Assembly (NCBI GenBank): GCA_013214975.1
Contig: JABSPR010000358.1
Span: 1 to 16,513 of the forward strand
DNA length: 16,513 bases
Source of the DNA: Flavobacteriales bacterium
GTDB taxonomy: Bacteria; Bacteroidota; Bacteroidia; DT-38
Reading direction: 5' to 3'
The position numbers and the translations under genes are program-made. The notes under the pieces are model-generated. The model saw only the letters and a program-made list of their open reading frames with translations. It searched no databases and was not told the origin of the DNA. Position 1 is the first letter of the stretch. Each line of letters starts with the position of its first letter. This document shows, one piece after another, positions 1-7,706 of this stretch.

Positions 1-687
1 AGGCATCGATTTCAAGATACCCCTGAACACCTTTAACACATCTGGAATCCTTTTTACTTTTCTGAAATTAGATATGTGTGTTATGATTTTTTCTTTACCA
101 GAGGCAAATTCAGATCGATTTACTTCACTTAAATTTCCAACACCATAGTCTTGCGGGCATATAAAATTATGAACTACTTCAATCTCATTGGTTATTTCGA
201 ATGTATTTAACGTGTCACGCTTTAAACTTTCCGAAACAGCTGTTACCGCATCCGAAGAGTTTATCGAAAAGGTAATTACACTTCTAAAAGAATTATCTCT
301 ACCAACTAAGGTAATGTCTGTTCCATGTAGGGTAGTGATATATGGAATATCTATCCCTTCAGCTTTCAATATTGTCTTTGCCAAAAAGGCTGCAGAAGCG
401 TGTGGTATAGCGTAATGAACATGAAGTAAATCGAGGTTTTGTGATTTCACAACATCAACCAATTTACTCGCCAAAACAACTTCATAAGGGGAATAATCGA
501 ACAGTGGATATGTTGAAATCTCTACTTCGTGGTAATAAAGGTTTTCTTTAGAATCGTTGAACTTAACTGGCTTTTTGTACGATATCAAGTGTACTTCATA
601 CCCTCTCTCAGCCAAAGCAATACCCAACTCTGTAGCGACAATTCCACTTCCACCTAGGGTGGGATAGCAAACAATACCGATTTTCAT
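1..687 (-). CDS. bshA: N-acetyl-alpha-D-glucosaminyl L-malate synthase (partial, 3' end outside window)
   Basis: BshA is a GT4-family, GT-B fold glycosyltransferase. It transfers GlcNAc from UDP-GlcNAc to L-malate, the first step of bacillithiol synthesis in the cytoplasm. The reverse strand gives 229 residues from an ATG at 687-685, about 60% of a usual ~380-residue protein; the C-terminal nucleotide-sugar domain lies off the left edge. Visible are the N-terminal MKIGIVCYPTLGGSG loop (residues 1-15), YPLFDYSPYE (about 72-81), the LLHVHYAIPHASAA block (98-111), TTLHGTDITLVG (129-140), SDAVTAVSESLK (about 157-168) and the VVHNFI strand (182-187). Together these are characteristic of BshA rather than a generic GT4. 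The gene begins 10 nt after the GH3 fusion stop, so the two are almost certainly cotranscribed. I see no convincing Shine-Dalgarno. bshB and bshC are not in the window. Confidence 0.93.
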   Translation of the reverse strand, partial: MKIGIVCYPTLGGSGIVATELGIALAERGYEVHLISYKKPVKFNDSKENLYYHEVEISTYPLFDYSPYEVVLASKLVDVVKSQNLDLLHVHYAIPHASAAFLAKTILKAEGIDIPYITTLHGTDITLVGRDNSFRSVITFSINSSDAVTAVSESLKRDTLNTFEITNEIEVVHNFICPQDYGVGNLSEVNRSEFASGKEKIITHISNFRKVKRIPDVLKVFRGILKSMP

Positions 688-697
688 AACGCTTAAC

Positions 698-3676
698 CTA
701 TTTCCGTACGATCTGGTCGGCTAATTTACCATTATTTATTGCGTCGTATATCACTTTCTGAATCTTCGTTCGAACATTCATATAGATTAACTTCTTATTC
801 TCAGCAGAAGGATTAACTCGATTTGAAAGAAAAACATATACTAAGTTTTCTTCAGGATCAACCCAGGTCATCGTACCTGTAAACCCTGTATGTCCAAAAC
901 TCTTTTGCGATACGCAGCTGCAAACCGGTCCAGCTTGACTAGGCAACCGAACAGGCCTATCGAAACCAGCCCCTCTTCGATTTCTATTATCACAAAACTG
1001 ACAACTGGTAAAATCTGCTATTACAGTTGAGTCAAGGAACTGTTCTCCCCCATACCATCCGTTGTCCATAACCATCTGCATAAGAATTGCTAAATCGTTA
1101 CTATTTGAAAATAAACCTGCATGGCCCGCAACACCTCCTTGCATGGCAGCACCAGGATCATGAACAAAACCATGAACTAATTGCTTTCTGAAAATCTTAT
1201 CATTTTCGGTAGGTACAATACGATTTAGTGGAAACTTTTCTTTCGGCAAATAGCCCATCGTTGACAATCCCATTTTACTGTAAAAATTGTCTGCAACATA
1301 TTCTTCCAAACCTTTACCTGTTTCTTTTTCAATAATTCTTTGCAATAAATAATATCCAAGATCACTGTATTTATATTTCTTCTCACCCACCTTCGTAGTT
1401 AAAATTCTTTGAATGATTGTATCGGGGTAAGTTGAACTGATAAAAATATTTTTCGCTACTTCTATATCGTATTCATCAGACTTTACACGGCTGTACAAAT
1501 CGTATTTCAACTGCCCTTTTACCATTGTTTTTTGAAAGAAAGGGATCCAAGAAACGAGCCCTGCTTGATGCGCAAGCATTTCCCTAATAACCATATCGTT
1601 ATAAGCCGTGGTATCTAATCCACTTAAGTAGGTACTTAGACTTGAATCAATGCTGATTTTCTTCTCTCCCTCCAATTTCATTAAGGAAACCACACTGGCT
1701 GCAACTTTAGTAATCGATGCTAAGTCATAGATATCCGTATTCTTTACCTCTATTTTCTTTTTGTAAGTATGGTAACCAAAGGATTTCTGATAAAAAACTT
1801 TACCATCTTTCGCAACTAAAACCTGGCAACCGGGCATTGCTTTTTCTTGAATCGCCTTCAAGGCAATAGCATCAATTTGAGATAATTTATCTGCCCATAT
1901 ACCAACATCTTCAGGGAATGTATACTTCATTCTTGTAGATGTAGTAGTTAGGCCATCACCAACTTCGAACTCCTCACCAACATTTACTGGCAATCTTCCA
2001 TTTGCTTTAATACCTCCAAAAATTATTTGCCCCGATACATCTTGATTCTCGCTCCCCTCCTCATAAGACATAATTAGAGATGATTTAGATGGAAGGTTTC
2101 TAAAACTCTTCAAACTATATGCATTAGCAAAAATGTCTACAATAATTTCGTGGCCTCTACTAATTCTCTCCATTAACACAAGCGTTTGGGGAGTAATGCC
2201 AAACTTACGAGAAGGAGAATTATTTGTGTTATGAACACCTACAATTACCAAATTGTAACCGTTCAATTTTTTCATCATCTCATCAGCGGCTTCTTCCGTA
2301 AAAATCCGAGGTATGTTAAAATTATCAATCTGGGTATACTTACCCATTGTTTTTTGGAAAACCGTTTCACTTTTAGAACCGATCGATAGAGCAGCGATTT
2401 TCAACGTATCTAATCGTTGCAATGGCAAAATATTGTTGTTATTCTTCAATAATGTAATAGCATCTTCTATCAACTTTCTTTTAATCATTACATCATCCGA
2501 ACCATTTAAGTCTTCATAGATGCCTTTCATTTTTATTGGCTTATAATGATCAAGGCCAACCCATTGTTTTGCATATAAAATTCGTTTACACCTTTCATTT
2601 ATATCTTCTTGGGTTAAGATGCCTTTTTTAATCGCTTTCTTAATCTCTTTAAATGCCGTAGGTACATCTTCCGAGAAGAGCAAAATATCGTTTCCTGCTT
2701 TAAGAGCTTCAACATCCACTAGGCCAGGCTTATAAAAATTAGTTACCCCCCGCATATTTAAGGCATCAGTAAAAATCAACCCCTTAAAGCCAAGTGTATC
2801 TCTAAGCAATCCAGTAATAATTGGTTCAGAAAGTGTAGATGCAACATTCTTTCGATTATCTAAGGCTGGAATAAACAAATGGGCAACCATCACGCTAGAT
2901 AATCCTTGTTTCATCAACTCCTTAAAAGGATAAATCTCAATACTATCTAATCTTGCTCTATCGTGTTTAATTATCGGTAATGCCTTATGCGAATCCGTGT
3001 CGGTATCTCCATGTCCAGGAAAATGTTTAGCTACAGCCAATACCTTTTCGTCCTGCAAACCTTTCATATAAGCAATACCCTTTTCCGATACATTGTGCTT
3101 ATCCTCACCAAACGACCTACTATTTATAACCGGATTGTTCGGATTGTTATTAACGTCAATAACAGGAGCGAGATTTACGTGCACCCCAATACGCTTGCAT
3201 TGTTCAGCAACTTTTTTACCCATCTCATATATAGATCCATTATCCTGAATTGCACCCATCGTCATCTGACGCGGATAAGAAACTGTACTGTCTAAACGCA
3301 TACCCAATCCCCATTCGGCATCCATAGATATCATCAATGGCACATTGGATTTCGCTTGGTACTCGTTTGTTAGTTTAGCCTGACGTGAAGGGCCACCTTG
3401 AAAGAAAATTAAACCACCTAAATGGTAATCTTTTATTAGCTTATTAATTTGAGAAACATGTTTGTCGCCCTTGTTGGAATAAGCTGCTATCATAAATAGC
3501 TGTCCCAGCCGCTCTTCATCAGAGAGACTCTCAAAGACACTATCGGCCCAAGCATTTTCACAACAATTAAAAGGAGGGCCAAGTTCCTCCGCCGAAAGCA
3601 AACTTTCTGACTGATTTAACAAGCTACTTACTATTAACAACAGAACAGTAAACAAAGAAACCTTTACAACACGCAT
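698..3676 (-). CDS. Exported GH3 beta-N-acetylhexosaminidase-like / serine beta-lactamase-like fusion protein
   Basis: The protein has 992 residues and two enzyme parts. Residues 1-24 form a signal peptide with no lipobox. Residues ~45-375 are a GH3 catalytic domain of the NagZ type: KHFPGHG (217-223) leads to the D228-S-H230 dyad expected of the acid/base, and IFTDALNMRG places the likely nucleophile at D304. Residues ~400-570 resemble a reduced GH3 C-terminal domain. Residues ~595-970 form a class C beta-lactamase/DD-peptidase fold with S654-I-T-K657, Y770-S-D772 in place of Y-x-N, and H929-T-G931 in place of K-T-G. The HTG form suggests an esterase- or peptidase-like hydrolase rather than a true beta-lactamase. 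Likely site of action is the periplasm or cell surface, on peptidoglycan or other GlcNAc-containing glycans; this is inferred. It precedes bshA by 10 nt. Cysteines cluster at 892, 895, 919 and 921, just before HTG. Confidence 0.9.
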   Translation of the reverse strand: MRVVKVSLFTVLLLIVSSLLNQSESLLSAEELGPPFNCCENAWADSVFESLSDEERLGQLFMIAAYSNKGDKHVSQINKLIKDYHLGGLIFFQGGPSRQAKLTNEYQAKSNVPLMISMDAEWGLGMRLDSTVSYPRQMTMGAIQDNGSIYEMGKKVAEQCKRIGVHVNLAPVIDVNNNPNNPVINSRSFGEDKHNVSEKGIAYMKGLQDEKVLAVAKHFPGHGDTDTDSHKALPIIKHDRARLDSIEIYPFKELMKQGLSSVMVAHLFIPALDNRKNVASTLSEPIITGLLRDTLGFKGLIFTDALNMRGVTNFYKPGLVDVEALKAGNDILLFSEDVPTAFKEIKKAIKKGILTQEDINERCKRILYAKQWVGLDHYKPIKMKGIYEDLNGSDDVMIKRKLIEDAITLLKNNNNILPLQRLDTLKIAALSIGSKSETVFQKTMGKYTQIDNFNIPRIFTEEAADEMMKKLNGYNLVIVGVHNTNNSPSRKFGITPQTLVLMERISRGHEIIVDIFANAYSLKSFRNLPSKSSLIMSYEEGSENQDVSGQIIFGGIKANGRLPVNVGEEFEVGDGLTTTSTRMKYTFPEDVGIWADKLSQIDAIALKAIQEKAMPGCQVLVAKDGKVFYQKSFGYHTYKKKIEVKNTDIYDLASITKVAASVVSLMKLEGEKKISIDSSLSTYLSGLDTTAYNDMVIREMLAHQAGLVSWIPFFQKTMVKGQLKYDLYSRVKSDEYDIEVAKNIFISSTYPDTIIQRILTTKVGEKKYKYSDLGYYLLQRIIEKETGKGLEEYVADNFYSKMGLSTMGYLPKEKFPLNRIVPTENDKIFRKQLVHGFVHDPGAAMQGGVAGHAGLFSNSNDLAILMQMVMDNGWYGGEQFLDSTVIADFTSCQFCDNRNRRGAGFDRPVRLPSQAGPVCSCVSQKSFGHTGFTGTMTWVDPEENLVYVFLSNRVNPSAENKKLIYMNVRTKIQKVIYDAINNGKLADQIVRK

Positions 3677-3822
3677 AAATACTAGGGTTTGGTTAAAATT
3701 AAATATTAATTAAAGGCTCGTTTTTGGTGGCTTATTAACTTATCAACAATACCTATGTTTATTATTTAACTCATTCCAAAACTTGAACACATTATGTACC
3801 TTTGAAGGAACAACACTAACAA
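3677..3822. promoter_or_regulatory. Divergent intergenic region between the GH3/bshA and mutL operons
   Basis: This 146-bp region lies between two oppositely oriented start codons, so it should hold a promoter for each side. On the plus strand TACCTTTG at 3797-3804 matches the Bacteroidota -7 element. On the minus strand I found no convincing TAnnTTTG match. The half next to the GH3 start is very AT-rich and includes TTAATTAA. No small ORF or RNA gene is apparent. Confidence 0.55.
3797..3804 (+). promoter_or_regulatory. Putative -7 promoter element for the mutL operon
   Basis: TACCTTTG fits the Bacteroidota consensus TAnnTTTG and ends 18 nt before the ATG at 3823. Transcription would start around 3808-3811, leaving a leader of roughly 12-15 nt. 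No TTTG -33 box stands at the expected ~20-bp spacing; the nearest TTG (3783-3785) is only 11 bp away. The call therefore rests on one half of the promoter. Confidence 0.45.
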
Positions 3823-4089
3823 ATGGCGTTTAAAGCTCCCAAGATTCCTTCTTTTTTTCATACGCCTAAACATAGGCGATTCGATTACACACCCATTTCA
3901 TACAATCCAGAGGAGGAAAAAAGAAAAATCAGTGCTTATCGTAACATCCTGCCTAGTGATCAAGAACTAAAAGATCTACCAAATACAGACTTACTAAGTT
4001 TTAGACGATCTGAGAAAAGAGGCAAGAACATTCGCCTAGCAATTATTGTTTGTGTATTAGCATGTGCTACTTATATGTTGATCAAATAA
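3823..4089 (+). CDS. Small single-pass membrane protein upstream of mutL, function unknown
   Basis: This 88-residue protein has a basic, Pro/Phe-rich N-terminus (residues 1-30, with KAPKIPSFFHTPKHRRFDY), a charged middle (31-70) and one hydrophobic segment near the C-terminus (about 72-86, LAIIVCVLACATYML). The cluster RRSEKRGKNIR just before it predicts that the N-terminal part is cytoplasmic, so it looks like a tail-anchored protein. The stop is 8 nt before mutL, so it is the first gene of that operon. As I recall, similar short proteins sit ahead of mutL in other Bacteroidota and are sometimes labelled 'riboflavin synthase subunit beta'; I see nothing resembling lumazine synthase here. The function is unknown. 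The gene is judged real from its start context, operon position and ordered composition. Confidence 0.8.
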   Translation: MAFKAPKIPSFFHTPKHRRFDYTPISYNPEEEKRKISAYRNILPSDQELKDLPNTDLLSFRRSEKRGKNIRLAIIVCVLACATYMLIK

Positions 4090-4097
4090 ATTAAAGT

Positions 4098-5984
4098 ATG
4101 TCGAATATAATTCAGCTTCTTCCTGATGTAGTTGCAAACCAAATTGCAGCCGGTGAAGTTATCCAGAGACCCGCTTCCACAGTTAAGGAATTAATGGAAA
4201 ATGCAATCGATGCAGAAGCCTTAACTATTCAACTAATTATTAAAGATGCCGGCAAATCTTTGATTCAAGTTATTGATGATGGTAAAGGCATGTCGGAAGT
4301 AGATTTACGGATGAGTATCGAAAGACATGCGACTTCTAAAATCAAATTAGCAGCAGACCTATTTGCTTTAAATACTTTTGGCTTTAGAGGTGAAGCCCTC
4401 GCTTCCATATCTGCTATTTCTCACATGGTAATAAATTCAAAACCAGATAATAATGACCTCGGATCTCAATTAATAGTTGAAGGTGGAAAAGTAAAAAGCC
4501 AAGAACCAGATCACTGCGCAAAAGGAACCTGCATATCCATTAAAAACCTATTCTATAATGTACCTGCAAGAAGAAATTTTCTTAAATCTGATGCCGTAGA
4601 AACGAAGCATATTATTGAAGAATTCTTAAAAGTTGCTCTAATTAATCCGGATAAACAATTTGAACTTCACCACAACAACAGTGAAATATATCACCTCCCG
4701 AGTGGTCCTTTCAGACAACGTATTGTAGACATATTCGGCAAAGGATACAATCAAAAATTAGTACCGGTAAATGAAGACACAAACATTTTAAAAATTAGCG
4801 GTTTTATAGGCAAACCCGAATTCGCAAAAAAGACAAGAGGAGAACAATACTTCTTCGTGAACAACAGATACATCAAAAGTAGTTATTTACATCATGCCGT
4901 TAATAGCGCTTACGATCAATTACTTCCTCATAAAAACCACCCATCCTACTTCCTCACACTAGAAATCGATCCTTCTTTAATTGATATTAATATTCATCCG
5001 ACTAAGAACGAAATTAAATTTGAAAACGAAAGGGAGATATATGCAATCGTTATGGCTACTGTCAAGAATTCTCTTGGCAAATACAACATAGTGCCTTCAA
5101 TTGATTTCGAGATGGAAGCGGACATCACCCCAAATTCCATTTCTTTAAATCACCATATAGTAGAACCTAAAATCAGTGTAGATACGGACTACAACCCTTT
5201 CAGTACCGATTCTTCGAATTCATCCTCTAGTAATCGAGATCTTATTCCTAAATCTAAAAAATCCCCATTAGAAAAATCGAACATCGAAAATTGGGGAAAA
5301 ATGTTTGCTCAACAGGAGGTAATCGTTGATAACAATACAGATCTCATCTTTCAACCAGAGAATGAAGAGCAGGGCTTTTTAAATGAATCTTGGCAAAGTG
5401 ATACACTAGATGAAAAATCTACTCCAACTAACTTTCAGGTATTGAATAAATATATTATTACAGAGAGTAAAGATGGTATCATCATAATTGATCAACAAAT
5501 CGCATTTGAAAGGGTTATCTATGAGAAGCAACTACAGAGCCTTTCAACTATAGATACTTCTTCTCAACAACTCTTATTCCCGATTAACTTCTCATTGCCT
5601 GCTGGAGACGCTGTATTATTCCAAGAAATAAGAGAAAACTTATCTCAAATAGGGTTCGAAATAGAAAATTTTGGAAAAAACAGCTATGTTATTCAAGCTC
5701 GTCCGTCTTCAATAAAAGATGACGATGTAAGTGGACTGATTGAGACCGTATTAGAAGATTTAAAAAACTATACAAGTTCTGTATCGGATGGTTATAATGA
5801 AAGAATAGCAAGAAGCATGGCCAAAAGAGTTGGTGCGTCTAAATATGGTAAATTAGACGTTTTGGAAATTAACAATTTGGTTGCACAGCTTTTCTCTTGC
5901 GATATGCCTCACATTTCTCCTGATGGAAAAAACATATTTAAAAGCATAGCTACACATGAGTTAGCGTCAATGCTAACAGAATAA
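4098..5984 (+). CDS. mutL: DNA mismatch repair protein MutL
   Basis: MutL is the dimeric GHKL ATPase that links MutS mismatch recognition to strand incision. The 628 residues are of normal length. The N-terminal ATPase (1-330) has ELMENAIDAE with the general base E34, IDDGKGM (59-65) and GFRGEAL (95-101), followed by NVPARRNFL (154-162) and the DINIHPTKNEIKF block (296-308). A polar linker rich in Ser, Asn and Glu (about 335-440) leads to the C-terminal dimerisation domain (~443-628). The position of the endonuclease motif DQHA(x)2E(x)4E reads DQQIAFERVIYE (465-476): the three acidic residues remain, but His and Ala are replaced by Gln and Ile. The Cys-containing metal motif near the end reads CDMPHISPDGK (601-611). 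Whether it nicks DNA cannot be decided from sequence alone. The ATG is 8 nt after the upstream stop and the first rhomboid follows 10 nt downstream. Confidence 0.97.
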   Translation: MSNIIQLLPDVVANQIAAGEVIQRPASTVKELMENAIDAEALTIQLIIKDAGKSLIQVIDDGKGMSEVDLRMSIERHATSKIKLAADLFALNTFGFRGEALASISAISHMVINSKPDNNDLGSQLIVEGGKVKSQEPDHCAKGTCISIKNLFYNVPARRNFLKSDAVETKHIIEEFLKVALINPDKQFELHHNNSEIYHLPSGPFRQRIVDIFGKGYNQKLVPVNEDTNILKISGFIGKPEFAKKTRGEQYFFVNNRYIKSSYLHHAVNSAYDQLLPHKNHPSYFLTLEIDPSLIDINIHPTKNEIKFENEREIYAIVMATVKNSLGKYNIVPSIDFEMEADITPNSISLNHHIVEPKISVDTDYNPFSTDSSNSSSSNRDLIPKSKKSPLEKSNIENWGKMFAQQEVIVDNNTDLIFQPENEEQGFLNESWQSDTLDEKSTPTNFQVLNKYIITESKDGIIIIDQQIAFERVIYEKQLQSLSTIDTSSQQLLFPINFSLPAGDAVLFQEIRENLSQIGFEIENFGKNSYVIQARPSSIKDDDVSGLIETVLEDLKNYTSSVSDGYNERIARSMAKRVGASKYGKLDVLEINNLVAQLFSCDMPHISPDGKNIFKSIATHELASMLTE

Positions 5985-5994
5985 CTTAGTAGAA

Positions 5995-6825
5995 TTGAAT
6001 CAGTTTAGACCAAGCACATTTAAAGTACTTCCGGATATAGTAAAGAATTTACTTATCATCAATGGTTTGTTTTTTTTGGCAACCATTACTATTGATAACG
6101 TATTCAACTTTGATATAACAAAACTTCTAGGCCTATACCCTATCGGCTCCGCGAATTTCAATATGTATCAATACGCTACATACATCTTTATGCATGCCAC
6201 GATGGGGCATATTATATCAAACATGTTCTCACTATGGATGTTTGGCAGTACAATTGAGAATTACTGGGGACCAAAAAAATTCTTGATCTATTATCTCGTA
6301 ACAGGTATCGGTGCGGGTGTATTGTTTTCTTTTTATACCTACTATAACACATCTCAATTACTAGCCAGTGTTGAAATGCTTCAGAATGGGGCTACACCTG
6401 ATTTATTTAGAGCTTTTGTATCCGAACACGTATCTGGCACGTATGGCTCTATCAGAGAAAGTTTCTATGAACAATGGATGAACAACCCGGATGAAATATA
6501 TTACAAAGACCAAGCCGTGGCATTCGCACAACAAGTAGTAAACCGCCGATTAGAACAACCAACAATTGGGGCTTCAGGCTCTGTATTTGGTATTTTACTT
6601 GCATTCGGAATGCTTTTCCCAAATATGGAACTTCGACTCTATTTTCTCGTTCCCATAAAGGCAAAATACTTTGTAATAGCTTATGGAGCGTTCGAGTTAT
6701 ACAACGGTGTTAGCAACAACCCAGGTGATAATATAGCACACTTTGCACATCTTGGCGGAATGCTTATTGGTTTCTTACTTATTAAATATTGGGATTCAAA
6801 TAGGGATCAAAATCAATTCAATTAG
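5995..6825 (+). CDS. Rhomboid family intramembrane serine protease 1 (TTG start)
   Basis: Rhomboids cleave transmembrane substrates within the bilayer using a Ser-His dyad. This 276-residue copy has about six membrane segments. The GHIISNM motif supplies H72 and N76 (the HxxxN of the oxyanion side), GASGSVFG supplies the nucleophile S194, and IAHFAHLGG supplies the catalytic His, most likely H252. Between the third segment and GASG lies a polar insert of about 70 residues (~118-188), longer than in minimal rhomboids. The start is TTG at 5995: the sequence that follows, MNQFRPSTFKVLPDIVKNLL when read from Met, is a familiar Bacteroidota rhomboid N-terminus, while the first in-frame ATG (residue 57) would remove the first membrane segment. 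It lies 10 nt after mutL and directly abuts a second rhomboid gene. Its substrate is unknown. Confidence 0.92.
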   Translation: MNQFRPSTFKVLPDIVKNLLIINGLFFLATITIDNVFNFDITKLLGLYPIGSANFNMYQYATYIFMHATMGHIISNMFSLWMFGSTIENYWGPKKFLIYYLVTGIGAGVLFSFYTYYNTSQLLASVEMLQNGATPDLFRAFVSEHVSGTYGSIRESFYEQWMNNPDEIYYKDQAVAFAQQVVNRRLEQPTIGASGSVFGILLAFGMLFPNMELRLYFLVPIKAKYFVIAYGAFELYNGVSNNPGDNIAHFAHLGGMLIGFLLIKYWDSNRDQNQFN

Positions 6826-7692
6826 ATGAGTGCAATTCAAGACGAGATAAACAAAGTGTTTAAGAAGAAAGATAATCAGCTAATTATCTTAATTTTTGTA
6901 AATGTTGCTGCCTATTTAATTCTTAATATAATCGGGAATTTCGGAGGGAGTTCGGCATTCGAATATATAACCAATTGGTTCACACTATCAAGTGAACCAA
7001 GTAAGTTCATTACACATTTCTGGACAATCTTTACTTACATGTTCGTTCATTACGAATTCATGGGTCATCTTCTATTCAACATGCTTTGGCTCTACTGGAT
7101 GGGACAATTATTCGAGAGTCAACTTGGATCAAAAAGACTAATGGGACTTTATCTACTAGGCGGCTTAGCAGGTGGTGTTCTGTATTTTATTCTCTATTTA
7201 TTTATCGACCAAGGTTCATACCTACTTGGAGCTTCAGCAGGTGTAATGGCTATTGTTATTGCCGTCGCAACACTTATTCCAAATCAAAAAGTTAACCTAA
7301 TGTTTATTGGACCTGTTGCATTAAAATACGTGGCAGCCGTAATTTTCATTTTAACTTCAATAACCGATTTTCAAGAAAATACAGGTGGAAAAATCGCACA
7401 TATAGGTGGCGCTCTGATGGGATATATTTACATTATCCAATTCCGAAAAGGAAAAGATTACGCAGGAAATTTCTATGGATTCCTGACAGCACTACTCAAA
7501 GGAATTACTAGAAAGAAATCTTCTTTAAAAGTTGCCCATAAACGGCCCGAAACAGACGATCAATATCAAAAACGCAAGAGCACCAACCAGAGGCAAATAG
7601 ATATTATTTTAGATAAAATATCCAAAAGCGGCTATGAGAGTCTAAGTGCAGAAGAAAAAAGAATTCTTTTCGACGAAAGCAATAAAAATTAA
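6826..7692 (+). CDS. Rhomboid family intramembrane serine protease 2 with cytosolic tail
   Basis: This is a second rhomboid, 288 residues long, whose ATG directly follows the TAG of the first, so translation is probably coupled. The core (about 15-205) carries GHLLFNM with H81 and N85, LLGASAGVMA with nucleophile S137, and IAHIGGALMG with H192. The catalytic motif is GASA, not the usual GxSG. An N-terminal segment of about 18 residues (KVFKKKDNQ) is charged. After the last membrane helix there is a basic, soluble tail of about 80 residues (~206-288) ending in a compact amphipathic region (ILDKISKSGYESLSAEEKR, 261-279). I recall this tail as a recurrent C-terminal module of Bacteroidota rhomboids (DUF6576-like). 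The catalytic residues are present, so an active protease is likely. Whether the pair acts on the same substrates or as a hetero-complex is unknown. Confidence 0.92.
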   Translation: MSAIQDEINKVFKKKDNQLIILIFVNVAAYLILNIIGNFGGSSAFEYITNWFTLSSEPSKFITHFWTIFTYMFVHYEFMGHLLFNMLWLYWMGQLFESQLGSKRLMGLYLLGGLAGGVLYFILYLFIDQGSYLLGASAGVMAIVIAVATLIPNQKVNLMFIGPVALKYVAAVIFILTSITDFQENTGGKIAHIGGALMGYIYIIQFRKGKDYAGNFYGFLTALLKGITRKKSSLKVAHKRPETDDQYQKRKSTNQRQIDIILDKISKSGYESLSAEEKRILFDESNKN

Positions 7693-7706
7693 CAAAAGAA
7701 TATTCG

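Noticed and set aside
188..415. 75-codon plus-strand open frame
   Set aside because: Lies entirely antisense to bshA, whose protein motifs are clear; no separate coding signal.
2186..3295. Several plus-strand open frames (2186-2389, 2313-2519, 2987-3295)
   Set aside because: All lie antisense to the GH3 domain and its C-terminal region; the translated products show no domain or ordered composition.
3823..4089. Naming the small protein 'riboflavin synthase subunit beta'
   Set aside because: The label is one I recall for similar proteins ahead of mutL, but an 88-residue tail-anchored protein shows no lumazine or riboflavin synthase feature.
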